From CAZDRX01 sp964508225 (lineage in GTDB: Bacteria; Patescibacteriota; Gracilibacteria; Peribacterales; Peribacteraceae), in NCBI GenBank assembly GCA_964508225.1, contig CAZDRX010000003.1, forward strand, positions 1-64,000: a stretch of DNA of 64,000 bases, read 5' to 3'. Position 1 is the first letter of the stretch. Each line of letters opens with the position of its first letter. Below the pieces are notes generated by a model. It was not told where the DNA came from. It ran no database searches and worked only from the letters and a program-made list of their open reading frames with translations. This document shows, in pieces, positions 40,790 to 49,738 of the stretch. The translations under genes were made by a program, and so were the position numbers.

Positions 40790-41929
40790 TTACGCGGATT
40801 CGAGGAGATGGATCGTGCACGTGGCGCCGACCCCTCCGAGGTTGTGTGCCATGGCGCGCTTCGCACCCTGCACCTGATTCGACGCGGTGCCGGTGAGCTG
40901 CTTGAAGCAATCGAGCACCTGCTTCACGCCCGTGGCGCCGATCGGGTGACCGCAGGCCTTGAGCCCGCCGCTCATGTTGATCGGGAGTGTGCCGTCGGAG
41001 TCGGCATCGCGCTGCTGGAAGATGCGGATGGCTTCGCCTTCTTCCGCGAATCCGAAGTCCTCGAGGTGGATGAGCGATGCGATACTGAAGCAGTCGTGGA
41101 GTTCCATGCAGTCGATATCATTCTTGTTCCATCCGGATTCCTTCAGTGCCTTGGTGAACGCTGAGCGTGTCGACGAGAAGGAGGTGAGACTTGCACGGTC
41201 GGCGAGACTGAGAGGCTCCGACGCGATCTGGGAGGCTGCGATCCGGACGGGGCTCTCTTTCCTCGTGGAGAGGATGACGGCAGCGGCGCCGTCCGTGATG
41301 GGGGAGCAGTCGAGGAGGCGCAGCGGATCGGCCACGAGGGGGCTTCTGGAGATGCTTGCGGCGGAGATCTCCTTCCGGAACTGGGCGTAGGGGTTCTTCA
41401 CCGCTGCGCGGTGCGAGCACTCCGAGACGAGACTCAGGTCTTCCCTCTTGAGGCCATACGCGTGCATGTACGCGGTTGCGGTCATGGCGAAGATCGACGG
41501 GAACGTGAGTCCTGAGGGCGTGTCCTTCTCGGCATCCGCCGCGCGCATGAGTGCACTCGTCACGATGTCGCCCGCGACATCCGTGAGCTTCTCCGCACCG
41601 ATGACGAGGATCGTCTCCGCCTTGCCGCTCTCGAGCAGTGCGCACGCCGTGTGCACGGCGATGCCGCCGGATGCGCACGCGGCCTCCACACGGAGTGCGG
41701 GAGGATGGTGCGGCAGACAGCTCGATGCGAGTGTGCCGAGATGCGCCTGTTCGGCGGTCTCGCCTCCGACCATATTGCCGATCACGACGTAGTCGATGTC
41801 CGTCGGCATGACGCCGGCGGATGTCACGGCACCATCGATCACTTCCGCGATGAGATCGGTGAGTGATTTGCCCCACAGCTCGCCGAAGCGGGTCTGGGAA
41901 CCTCCGAGAACATGAATAACCTCACGCAT
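40790..41929 (-). CDS. Acetyl-CoA acetyltransferase (archaeal/SCPx-type thiolase)
   Basis: Condenses two acetyl-CoA to acetoacetyl-CoA, the first step of the mevalonate pathway. Over 379 aa: the acylated Cys in VEAACASGG, SPITDGAAAVILS, ELHDCFSIA, and the second active Cys with His in GGLKACGHPIGATG, the pattern of the non-decarboxylating archaeal/SCPx subgroup rather than of PhaA. TATACT (41945-41940) stands ten bases before the ATG. It lies between HMG-CoA synthase and the DUF35 fusion, the gene neighbourhood of the archaeal thiolase/HMGCS complex that channels acetoacetyl-CoA. Confidence 0.9.
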   Translation of the reverse strand: MREVIHVLGGSQTRFGELWGKSLTDLIAEVIDGAVTSAGVMPTDIDYVVIGNMVGGETAEQAHLGTLASSCLPHHPPALRVEAACASGGIAVHTACALLESGKAETILVIGAEKLTDVAGDIVTSALMRAADAEKDTPSGLTFPSIFAMTATAYMHAYGLKREDLSLVSECSHRAAVKNPYAQFRKEISAASISRSPLVADPLRLLDCSPITDGAAAVILSTRKESPVRIAASQIASEPLSLADRASLTSFSSTRSAFTKALKESGWNKNDIDCMELHDCFSIASLIHLEDFGFAEEGEAIRIFQQRDADSDGTLPINMSGGLKACGHPIGATGVKQVLDCFKQLTGTASNQVQGAKRAMAHNLGGVGATCTIHLLESA

Positions 41930-41990
41930 AGACCGAACCAGTATAAGGGATGTGAGAGTGTGAAAGTAGTCTCAGATCATCGATTTTGCA

Positions 41991-43022
41991 TTACGCAAGT
42001 ACCTTCTGTAACCGCAGGTACTCCCCGTAACTCAGGTGTTTCGGCGTGTCAGCATCCTTCGATTTCGGCAGCGCAGTCCCGTCCCGGAGCATCGTGAAGA
42101 GAAACGCGTCCGATCCCGACCCCGATCCGTAGGACACGAGGAGAATCGTCTGACCTTTCTTCGCGTGCTCAAGAACGAATGTGAGGCCGAGCGGGGAGCA
42201 GGCCGAGTAGGTGTTGCCGATATGCGGGACGATGAATCCGAGCTTCATCTGTTCGTCCGTGAATCCGAGCTTCTTTCCGGCCTGCGCGGGGAACTTCGCA
42301 TTCGGCATGTGGAGCACCACGTGATCGATGTCCGACGGCTTCAGTTTGGCCTGTTCGAGCATCTTCTTCGCGGTGATCTCCACGTGGTGAAAGTATGCGG
42401 GCTCTCCGGTGAACCGTCCGGCATGCGAGGGGTACTTCTCGCCCGTACCGCGCCAGAAGTCGGGAGTGTCGGTGGTGTAGGAGAGCGTCGCGTCGATGCT
42501 GCAGATGCCCGGATGTTTCTTCGTCGGGAGGCCGATCACGAATGCGGCGGCGCCTGCGGCAGCCGAGTACTCGAGCGCGTCGCCGGGCTTGCTCTGTGCA
42601 GTGTCGGTGCCGACAGCGAGACCTGCTTTGATCTGCTTGCTCTCGGCCATCGCCTTCACGATCTGTAGCGCAGCGGTGCCCGCCTTGCAGGCGAATTCGA
42701 GATCCGCTGCCGCACACCACGGGCTTAAGCGGAGTGCGGTGACGAGCATGCCGCTCGTCGGCTTCACCGCGTACGGGTGACTCTCGGACCCGACGAAGAC
42801 CGCGCCGAGTGTGGCGGGATCAATGTCGCCTGTCTCCAGTGCGACTGTGGATGCTTCCCACGCGAGGGTGAAGGCATCTTCATCCGATGCGGCGACGGCT
42901 TTCTCGATGATGCCGAGGCCATCGGCCTGTTCGGTGCCGCGCTTCCAGTGTTCGGCGATCGTCTTCGACTGGATGCGCGAAGACGGGACATAGCGGCCGA
43001 AGGAGAGGATGGCGGCGTTCAC
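41991..43022 (-). CDS. Hydroxymethylglutaryl-CoA synthase, archaeal type
   Basis: Joins acetyl-CoA and acetoacetyl-CoA to HMG-CoA. The 343-aa sequence has the catalytic Cys in LEFACKAGTAALQ, an ESHPYAVKPTSG region, the His in HVVLHMPNAKFP, and PHIGNTYSACSPLGL, as in archaeal HMGCS. Bacterial MvaS is longer and differs. A GTG start at 43022 is used; TATACT (43038-43033) stands ten bases upstream. It is part of the isoprenoid cluster, separated from HMG-CoA reductase by two membrane protein genes. Confidence 0.9.
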   Translation of the reverse strand: MNAAILSFGRYVPSSRIQSKTIAEHWKRGTEQADGLGIIEKAVAASDEDAFTLAWEASTVALETGDIDPATLGAVFVGSESHPYAVKPTSGMLVTALRLSPWCAAADLEFACKAGTAALQIVKAMAESKQIKAGLAVGTDTAQSKPGDALEYSAAAGAAAFVIGLPTKKHPGICSIDATLSYTTDTPDFWRGTGEKYPSHAGRFTGEPAYFHHVEITAKKMLEQAKLKPSDIDHVVLHMPNAKFPAQAGKKLGFTDEQMKLGFIVPHIGNTYSACSPLGLTFVLEHAKKGQTILLVSYGSGSGSDAFLFTMLRDGTALPKSKDADTPKHLSYGEYLRLQKVLA

Positions 43023-43047
43023 GGGAGTCGGCAGTATAGCAGAGGTT

Positions 43048-44544
43048 TCAGTCTGCGGGATTCCGGCGCAGCGTCAGGAGTGTGAGGAGCAGCGCCAATT
43101 CCGCTGTGAGGAGCCCCGGGATCCTGTAGCGCGCATCGGCCACGAGCGTCACGAGGGACTGGGCTCCGGCATGCGCTACGGTGTTGAGGAGGAGGAGGAG
43201 CAGAATTGCGAGACCGATGAGTCGCGTATGGTCACGCGCTCTCGCGAGACGTACTCCCTGGACGACGCACAGGAGACCGAGCGCGGAGAACAGCGCGAGA
43301 GACTTCGGCCCTGCGGTTTTGCCGAGACGGATCCCGAGATACGCCGTGTCCAGCCACTCCACGATCCGGTGATCCGGTGCGCGGAGCTCCGGCACACGTA
43401 CGGGTGGTGGACCCCCCGTGATTCTGTAGAGATCCATCCAGCGGTCATGCTGCTGACTCGCCATGATGAGCGGATCTTTCGGCCACCAGTAGTGGCGCAT
43501 CACGTTGTCCGGTACGAGGAGAAACAGGAATTGTTTCCCTGTGACGCGCGCGTATGCCACGGGGTGGAGCAGGGCCAATCGGAGGGTCACGAGTGAGCTG
43601 AGCCTCCCGACCGAGAATCGCATCTCAGAAACCGGCATCTCTCCCACGATCGATCCGTAGAACGAGGAGAGCGCGTGCCAGTCGGGTGCTGTGTTGATGG
43701 AGTACGGATCCGTTCCGAGGTGATCTGCCGGCGCTTTCTTCTGTGTGATCACTGCATGGAACGCACGGTTCAGCTCCGGATCATGGAAGACCGTATCTCC
43801 GGGCTCTGCAAGCTCCATGGCCGTCAGCATGAGAAACATCCCGCTCTGTGATGAGGAGGAGAATGAGCCGTACGCTAGGCCGTTCACCATGCAGAGCACC
43901 AGCACCGGTGCCCAGAGCAGTGCCAGCGAGATCCCGACTCTCCGGCTCAGCACGTTTCCGCCCGTCGCACGTGCGATGACGATCGTCGCGACGGATCCGG
44001 TCAGTGACCCCGCGAGGAGCGGCCGGATGAGATTCGCGGATCCGATGAGCAGTGCCCCCACCCACTCTGTTTTGTTCTGGACTTGCGACATTCCGAGCAG
44101 CATGAAGACGAGACCGAGGGTGAGCAGTGCTGCGTAGGGAGCATCGGTCAGGTAGTACCAGTTCGCAGGCAGATGGTGCATGAGTACGACTTCGAGAAAG
44201 ACCATCCCTGCGCCTGCGAGTGCTCCTTTCACTACGCTCCGCGTGAGACGCCATGTCAGGAGCGCGCTTCCCGCGATGCAGGCGATCCACAGGATGCATT
44301 GGAGAATGACGGGAAGCATCGGGATCTGCAGACGGAGTGCCAGCGTGAGGAGCCATCCGTATGTGGGAGTACGGAATCCGCCCACCACCGGATTGAACAT
44401 TCCTGCGGCGAGGTACCCGAACGTGTCTGGAAAAACGACCGGTGCGGTGAAGACTCTGCCTGCAAGCACGATCACGACGACGGCAAGGCCAGTCGGCACC
44501 AGCACGCCGCTCCATCGCCGGAGCATGTGCAGCAGATGCGTCAT
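43048..44544 (-). CDS. Membrane protein, GT-C-like, paralogue of the next gene upstream
   Basis: A 498-residue protein with about 11 helices. The first extracytoplasmic loop has VFPDTFGYLAAGMF and TPTYGWLLTL, an acid plus aromatic arrangement as in GT-C transferases. A later loop contains LLHPVAYARVTGKQFLFLLVPDN. It is similar along its whole length to the 44541-46052 protein (same loop motifs, same C-terminal pattern RYRIPGLLTAELALL), so the pair arose by tandem duplication. Starts and stops overlap by ATGA. Its place inside the mevalonate cluster suggests a link with polyprenyl-linked sugar transfer, but no activity is shown. Confidence 0.65.
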   Translation of the reverse strand: MTHLLHMLRRWSGVLVPTGLAVVVIVLAGRVFTAPVVFPDTFGYLAAGMFNPVVGGFRTPTYGWLLTLALRLQIPMLPVILQCILWIACIAGSALLTWRLTRSVVKGALAGAGMVFLEVVLMHHLPANWYYLTDAPYAALLTLGLVFMLLGMSQVQNKTEWVGALLIGSANLIRPLLAGSLTGSVATIVIARATGGNVLSRRVGISLALLWAPVLVLCMVNGLAYGSFSSSSQSGMFLMLTAMELAEPGDTVFHDPELNRAFHAVITQKKAPADHLGTDPYSINTAPDWHALSSFYGSIVGEMPVSEMRFSVGRLSSLVTLRLALLHPVAYARVTGKQFLFLLVPDNVMRHYWWPKDPLIMASQQHDRWMDLYRITGGPPPVRVPELRAPDHRIVEWLDTAYLGIRLGKTAGPKSLALFSALGLLCVVQGVRLARARDHTRLIGLAILLLLLLNTVAHAGAQSLVTLVADARYRIPGLLTAELALLLTLLTLRRNPAD

Positions 44545-46052
44545 GTTTCCGTGGGTCGGAACAGGGTGAGTACGGAGAGCATCATGAAGAGGAGAGCGAG
44601 CTCCCCTGTGATCAGGCCCGGCACGGTGTACCGCGGATTCATGAACGTGGTGACGAGCGAATAACTCATCGCGCTCAGCACCAGATGGATCATGCAGATG
44701 CCGATGACGAGTCCGAACATGCGTGCATAGTGGACGGAAGAGCGCAGCCGTCCCACGGTTTCAAAGGCCATGCAGAGCAAGGCTGCGAAGAGAATGAGCT
44801 TCGTCTTCGGACCCGCGCTCATGGGGAGCCGCAGTCCCAGTTTCCCCGTCTCGAACCACTTGCCCACACGCATGTCCGCGGAGAGGTGATCGAGGCCTGA
44901 TGCGCCGATGATCCGGTGTTGTCCGGTCTGAGACCCCCATCCATACCTGACGGCATTCAGAAGAGCGTAGGGATCTGAGACGGCGAAGTGGTTCATGCGG
45001 TCTCTCTCGGTCGGAACCATCACGGTGATCGTCTGTGCGAATGCCCGACGGATGTACGCAATCGGATGCAGCCAGATGAGCCGCTGCGTCGTGCGCACAC
45101 TTCGTGCGTGAACCTTGGACCGGAGGGTCGGATAATCCGTATCGTCTTCCATCGTGGAATAGAACCACAGAAGAGGCGTCCAGTTCTCCTGCTTGCTCGG
45201 GAACACGGCAGGCAATCCGTAGACGTTCTTGGGGACGAGTCCTGCCGGGAGCGTCTTTTTTTCGATTGTCTCGTGGAACAGACGGTTCTGCTCAGGGTCA
45301 TCGAACACGCGATCCTCCGGTTCTGCGAGTGCGAGGACGTACGCGGGCATGGTGAGACCCGGCAGCTGCGAGAGCGCGAAGCTCCCGACCGTGACCTTAT
45401 TGAGGAGTGACAGGCACAGAACGGGCAGAAGGAGGAATGTTCCCGAGAGTATGAGTGCCCGACGTCGCGTGTTGTATCCGAACCAGACGACGCTCATGAC
45501 GAGAAGCGCGAAGGCGCACAGGATGGATGCGAGCATCGGACGTAGCCCGCTGGCCGCACCGATCGCCACTGCCCCCGCGACAAGGAAGCCGTCTCTGCGC
45601 AGAGTGATGCCGATGAGCATGAGGAGCAGGCCGAGGGTCAGCCAGTCGACAGCGAGCGGATCGGCGATGAGCCACCACTGCAGTGCAAGCGTGTAGGTCA
45701 TGACGGCTTCGATGTACACGAAGGCAACCCCGAAGAGCAGTGTCTTCCAGACACTCTGCGTGAGTGTGAGTGCGAGACCGGTGGCTGCGGCAATGCATGC
45801 GACCCACCACAGCACCTGAAACCAGACGAACAGCATCGGCTGTCCGATGGTGATGAAGGGGAGTAGCAGCATTCCGTAGGCCGGAGAGCGGAGTCCCAGA
45901 CCCGCGTGCACAAACTTCGCCATGTTGATGTACGTCTCGGTGTCCAGCGGTGTCACCGGTACGACCCAGAGACGTCCGGCGAAGACCGCAAGCAGCCCCC
46001 CGAGGAGTGTGGGGATGAGGATCGTCAGCACAGCGACGCGTCGCGTGATCAT
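44541..46052 (-). CDS. Membrane protein, GT-C-like, tandem paralogue
   Basis: A 503-residue protein of about 11 helices. Loop motifs parallel those of its downstream partner: TPLDTETYINMAKF with RSPAYGMLLLP, WLHPIAYIRRAFAQTITVMVPTE, and the end NPRYTVPGLITGELALLFMML. TAACAT (46064-46059) stands six bases before the ATG. It follows HMG-CoA reductase by nine bases on the same strand. It is probably an undecaprenyl-phosphate-sugar-dependent transferase or a related transporter; this is inference from topology. Confidence 0.65.
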   Translation of the reverse strand: MITRRVAVLTILIPTLLGGLLAVFAGRLWVVPVTPLDTETYINMAKFVHAGLGLRSPAYGMLLLPFITIGQPMLFVWFQVLWWVACIAAATGLALTLTQSVWKTLLFGVAFVYIEAVMTYTLALQWWLIADPLAVDWLTLGLLLMLIGITLRRDGFLVAGAVAIGAASGLRPMLASILCAFALLVMSVVWFGYNTRRRALILSGTFLLLPVLCLSLLNKVTVGSFALSQLPGLTMPAYVLALAEPEDRVFDDPEQNRLFHETIEKKTLPAGLVPKNVYGLPAVFPSKQENWTPLLWFYSTMEDDTDYPTLRSKVHARSVRTTQRLIWLHPIAYIRRAFAQTITVMVPTERDRMNHFAVSDPYALLNAVRYGWGSQTGQHRIIGASGLDHLSADMRVGKWFETGKLGLRLPMSAGPKTKLILFAALLCMAFETVGRLRSSVHYARMFGLVIGICMIHLVLSAMSYSLVTTFMNPRYTVPGLITGELALLFMMLSVLTLFRPTET

Positions 46053-46061
46053 GCAGCTATG

Positions 46062-47231
46062 TTAGCGCGCGAGGCTCGCATGCGCTGATGCGAGTGTCTG
46101 GCTCGCCTGTGCCGCGAGGAGCGACACCTCTCCCGCGAGGACGGCAGCCGCCACGATTTCGGCGAGTTCTGTACGCGCGTCACGCCCCGATTTGTTCCGA
46201 AGCAGCAGCTTCAGGCACTGCGATTGTGCAGGGAGACCCGTGCCGCCGCCGCGGATTCCCACCATGATGGCGGGGAGGCGCACCGTCACCTTCAGTCCCG
46301 CACCCCCCTCTTCCACCGTCGTATCCGCGAGCGATCCTTCCACCGTGTGCGCGATGTCCTGACCGGTCGCGAGGTAGAGTGCCGCGACGACATTGGCAGC
46401 GTGGAGATTCTTCCCGATGGCGCCTGCGATCTCGGAACCCGCTTCGAGTTTCGCTTTTGCCACACCGAGCATGTCCGCCGGAGTGGATTTGAGAGTATCT
46501 GCGATCACTTCTGCAGAGAGGGTCACCGAGGCCGTCACCTCGAATCCGCGGCCGCGTTCGTGCGTACGCTTCGAGGGCTTCTTGTCCGAGTCGACGTTCC
46601 CCGCAACGGTGATGCATTTCGCACCCTTCACCGCAGCAGCCACCCACGCTCCCACCGCCTGCGCGGCGATCGTCACCATATTCATCCCCATCGCCTCGTC
46701 CGTGTCGGCGTGGAGTGTCAGAAAGACGTACTGTTTCTTGATGTCGATGTCGTAGCGGAGGATTTTCAGATGTTCGCTCGTGGCTTCCGCGGCCTGCTTC
46801 CAGACGCTTTCATTCTTCCGGATCGCGTCCACGAGATCCTGTACGCCGGTGGCGGAACTGGCGCGCAGCGCAATGCTGCGTGAGATGCCGTGATGCTTCG
46901 TCTCCGTGATGACCGCGCCTCCGGCTGTGGTGACCGCTTTGCATCCGCGATTGATGCTGGCGACGAGTGCACCTTCGGTCGTTGCCACCGGAAGATGGAT
47001 ATCCGATGTGTGGCCTTTCGCATGGATGATCCTCAGCGGCCCCGCATATCCGACAGGGACCGTCACGACACCGAACATCTGTTCGCAGTTCTTCCGCTCC
47101 GCTTCACCGATGACCGATTCTCGCGGTTCAAGGTGCCTGAGATCGGCGCCGGTTTCCGTTTCGACGAGCGTCCGGCGCTGGTTGATGCGCTGGAAGGGGC
47201 TCAGTTGTTCGGGGAGACTGCGGAGATCCAT
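46062..47231 (-). CDS. Hydroxymethylglutaryl-CoA reductase (class I, NADPH type)
   Basis: Reduces HMG-CoA to mevalonate, the committed step. Over 389 aa: VPVGYAGPLRI, the catalytic Glu in TTEGALVAS, the nucleotide motif DEAMGMNMV, the Lys in GNVDSDKKPS, NLHAANVVAAL with GQDIAHTVEGS, GIRGGGTGLP, and the C-terminal His in SAHASLAR. The form is the soluble archaeal/bacterial class I enzyme. TACAAT (47246-47241) stands nine bases before the ATG, so it can be transcribed on its own as well as from upstream. Confidence 0.94.
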   Translation of the reverse strand: MDLRSLPEQLSPFQRINQRRTLVETETGADLRHLEPRESVIGEAERKNCEQMFGVVTVPVGYAGPLRIIHAKGHTSDIHLPVATTEGALVASINRGCKAVTTAGGAVITETKHHGISRSIALRASSATGVQDLVDAIRKNESVWKQAAEATSEHLKILRYDIDIKKQYVFLTLHADTDEAMGMNMVTIAAQAVGAWVAAAVKGAKCITVAGNVDSDKKPSKRTHERGRGFEVTASVTLSAEVIADTLKSTPADMLGVAKAKLEAGSEIAGAIGKNLHAANVVAALYLATGQDIAHTVEGSLADTTVEEGGAGLKVTVRLPAIMVGIRGGGTGLPAQSQCLKLLLRNKSGRDARTELAEIVAAAVLAGEVSLLAAQASQTLASAHASLAR

Positions 47232-47261
47232 GAGACACGGATTGTAGCAGGGTCTTGCCCC

Positions 47262-48254
47262 TCAGATGAGCCGCGACGGTGCGCCTGTCTTCGCCCTGAA
47301 CACGGTGCACCCTTTCTGTGCCGCAGCGAAGTCGTCGACCGTCTTCAGGCTGTCCTGTGTGCAGAGCAGATGCACGGTAGGGCCCGCATCCATCGTGTAG
47401 AGCACGTGCAGGTGATCACTCTGTCGCACGGCTTCGATGCCACGGAGAATGCGATGCGTGTCCTCGCTCAGGTAGCGGAGTGCAGGGGTCTGCGTCTCCA
47501 TGACGCGATGCATGTCGAGAGCGTCCTGCTCCGACACGATCCGGAGCTTCTCGAAATCTTTCGTCTGGAGCGCACCGATGCACCCCCGCATTCTCTCGGG
47601 GATCGCGCGGAGACGCTCTCGGAAGAGCGGGCTCGTGGCGGCGTTCGCATGGCCTTCCGTCGATCCCACTTTCTTCTCTTCGCGGCTCGGGACGATGATG
47701 ATGTCATGCAGTGTCCAGTGGTGCTCATCCGTGATCTGCCGACCGTAGGCACTGCCGATGCCTTCGCCGTGATTCTCGAGTGCCACGAAGCCGCCGAAGG
47801 AATTCCGTGCTCCGGAGCCGGAGCCGAGACGTCCGAGGATGCTCACTTCCTCGCGCGTGAGGGGAGTACGGGCGAATCCTGCGTAGGCTTCGCCGAGACA
47901 GCTGAAGACCGCCGCGGAGGATGCGATCCCGATGGCCGGAGGGATCGCCGAGCGGATGACGATGGAGACTTCGGCAGGGAGTCCGTCCGCTTTTCCGATT
48001 CCCGTGAGATAGGTCTTCACGAGTCCCCAGTGTTTCTGCAGGCGCTCGATACTCTTCTCCGATTGCGGCGAAGCCGATCCGTCGGCATGGAAGGACGCGA
48101 CCGCGAATGTCTCCGCGGCACTCACCGATGCTTCGACCGTCGGTGTGTCGAGCACCATGGAGAGCGAGTCTGCGGCAGGAAGCCGGAGCGCATCGTTGCG
48201 GTTGCCCCAGTACTTGATGAGCGCGATGTTGGGAGAGGAGACGGCACGGATCAT
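47262..48254 (-). CDS. mvaD: Diphosphomevalonate decarboxylase
   Basis: A GHMP-fold enzyme making isopentenyl diphosphate (330 aa). Motifs: SSPNIALIKYWGNRND at the N-terminus, IGIASSAAVF (phosphate loop), GRLGSGSGARNSFGGFV and the catalytic Asp in TMDAGPTVHLL. Some positions differ from typical MvaD (SGSACRS reads SGSGARNS, DAGPN reads DAGPT), so use of monophosphate rather than diphosphate, as in the haloarchaeal shunt, cannot be excluded. TACACT (48268-48263) stands eight bases before the ATG and overlaps the end of the kinase gene, an internal promoter. Confidence 0.85.
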   Translation of the reverse strand: MIRAVSSPNIALIKYWGNRNDALRLPAADSLSMVLDTPTVEASVSAAETFAVASFHADGSASPQSEKSIERLQKHWGLVKTYLTGIGKADGLPAEVSIVIRSAIPPAIGIASSAAVFSCLGEAYAGFARTPLTREEVSILGRLGSGSGARNSFGGFVALENHGEGIGSAYGRQITDEHHWTLHDIIIVPSREEKKVGSTEGHANAATSPLFRERLRAIPERMRGCIGALQTKDFEKLRIVSEQDALDMHRVMETQTPALRYLSEDTHRILRGIEAVRQSDHLHVLYTMDAGPTVHLLCTQDSLKTVDDFAAAQKGCTVFRAKTGAPSRLI

Positions 48255-48260
48255 GGGTTG

Positions 48261-49052
48261 TTAGTGTAGCGCCAGAATCATGCCTCCGCCTCCGGTGCGC
48301 CCGCCTGCGCCGATCACTTTCGCGGCGCCACCGTGTCGCTCGATGCCTTCCACGATCGTCTGCGCGTGCGACGGCACGACGCCCAGAGCGACCTGTGCGC
48401 GGTGATGGTCACGCAGTACCGTCTTCAGATCTTCACCGCTCAGAATCCGCTCCGTGCACGCTCCGATGATCTGCAGCGGCTTCTCCAGTTCGCTCCCGCG
48501 TGATTTCACCCATGCCACGAGGACGGGCGTCTGCTCGTTCGGCATGCCGGCGTCGATGAGTGTCACGTGTTTCGGGAGCGACGACGGGAGTGTGACGGGG
48601 GTCGGAGTGGATCCTTTCCTGAAGAGAATCGGTCGGCCTTCCCAGATGACAGAGAAGTCCATACCGCTGTGCCCCGGGTTCATCTCGTCTTCCGCGGCGA
48701 GTGCGGCTTCACGACAGTCCTTTCCAAGAAGCGCCCGTGCAACTGCGATGACGAGTGCGGTGGAGGACCCCATCCCTTTACCGAGCGGCAGATCCGTGTC
48801 GACGCTCAATTCACCCCTGAGCTGTATGTCTGCATGCCGTGCGATGCACTCCGCCGCCTGTCCCGCGTACATCGCCCACTCGGGGTGGAAGTCGTCGGGC
48901 TTGAAGATCACCGTCAGTCCTCCTTTCCGCGTCGGCCGGAACCGGACCCGCATCGTCTCACGGGACGGAAAGGCAATGCCGGAGAATCCGAACGCCATCG
49001 CATATTCGCCCGAGAGGATGATCTTGCCGGTGGCGATTCCTGTGGAGACCAT
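48261..49052 (-). CDS. GHMP-family kinase, probable mevalonate kinase
   Basis: The 263-residue protein shows GKIILSGEYAMAFG, the ATP loop LPLGKGMGSSTALVIA, EMNPGHSGMDFSV and the C-terminal AAKVIGAGGRTGGGGMILAL. These match mevalonate kinases, although it is shorter than most (about 300). It is the only GHMP kinase in the cluster, where two (mevalonate and phosphomevalonate kinase) would be expected. It follows uppS by two bases and is co-transcribed. Phosphomevalonate kinase activity is a less likely alternative. Confidence 0.8.
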   Translation of the reverse strand: MVSTGIATGKIILSGEYAMAFGFSGIAFPSRETMRVRFRPTRKGGLTVIFKPDDFHPEWAMYAGQAAECIARHADIQLRGELSVDTDLPLGKGMGSSTALVIAVARALLGKDCREAALAAEDEMNPGHSGMDFSVIWEGRPILFRKGSTPTPVTLPSSLPKHVTLIDAGMPNEQTPVLVAWVKSRGSELEKPLQIIGACTERILSGEDLKTVLRDHHRAQVALGVVPSHAQTIVEGIERHGGAAKVIGAGGRTGGGGMILALH

Positions 49053-49054
49053 CG

Positions 49055-49738
49055 TTACGATCCGAAGCGGCGCTTGCGCCTGTCGTACTCCTTCAGTGTC
49101 TCATCGAGGTCGGTCACGGAGATGTCGGGGAAGTACTTGGGCGAGAAGACCCACTCCGCGTACGCAGACTGGAAGAGGAAGAAGTTGCTCGTGCGCTGCT
49201 CTCCCGAGGATCGCAGGATGACGTCGATCTCCGGCAGCTCCGGATGATCGAATCCGGCGCGGATATCCGCTTCGGCCACACTCTTCGTGTCGCCGAGCTT
49301 CCGCACCGCACGCGTCACTTCGTCCATACCACCGTAGTCCACTGCGAGGTGCAGTGTGAAACCGGTCTGATCTTTCGTGTACTCCTCGGTCTCCTCGATG
49401 AGTGCCTTCAGCGTGGCCGGAATCCGGTCGCGCCTGCCCGAGTGCACGAAGCGTGTCTTCTTCTGGATGAATTCCTCACGCTCCCTCCGCAGATAGGTCT
49501 CGAGCATCTTCATGAGCGCGTCGATCTCCGCTTTGGGGCGCTTCCAGTTTTCGGTCGAGAAACACCAGACCGTGAGCGTGCTTGCGCGTCCGTCGTCTCT
49601 GCACCAGTCCGTGAGCGTGCGGAAATTCTCCACGGCCACTTCGTGCCCCTTCCAGACGTTCAGGAATCCTTTCTCACGGGCCCAGCGGCGGTTGCCGTCC
49701 GGGATGATGGCCAGATGGAGCTTCTTTTCGGGACTCAT
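49055..49738 (-). CDS. uppS: Undecaprenyl (polyprenyl) diphosphate synthase, cis type
   Basis: Builds the C55 lipid carrier for wall and glycan synthesis from IPP and farnesyl diphosphate. Over 227 aa: the catalytic Asp in IIPDGNRRWAREKG, WCFSTENWKRP, HLAVDYGG, and SSGEQRTSNFFLFQSAYAEWVF. The Gly of the common bacterial DGNGRWA is Arg here, as in some archaeal and eukaryotic enzymes. The ATG at 49738 overlaps the idi stop (ATGA); an upstream frame extension is rejected. It links mevalonate output to surface-polymer synthesis. Confidence 0.93.
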   Translation of the reverse strand: MSPEKKLHLAIIPDGNRRWAREKGFLNVWKGHEVAVENFRTLTDWCRDDGRASTLTVWCFSTENWKRPKAEIDALMKMLETYLRREREEFIQKKTRFVHSGRRDRIPATLKALIEETEEYTKDQTGFTLHLAVDYGGMDEVTRAVRKLGDTKSVAEADIRAGFDHPELPEIDVILRSSGEQRTSNFFLFQSAYAEWVFSPKYFPDISVTDLDETLKEYDRRKRRFGS

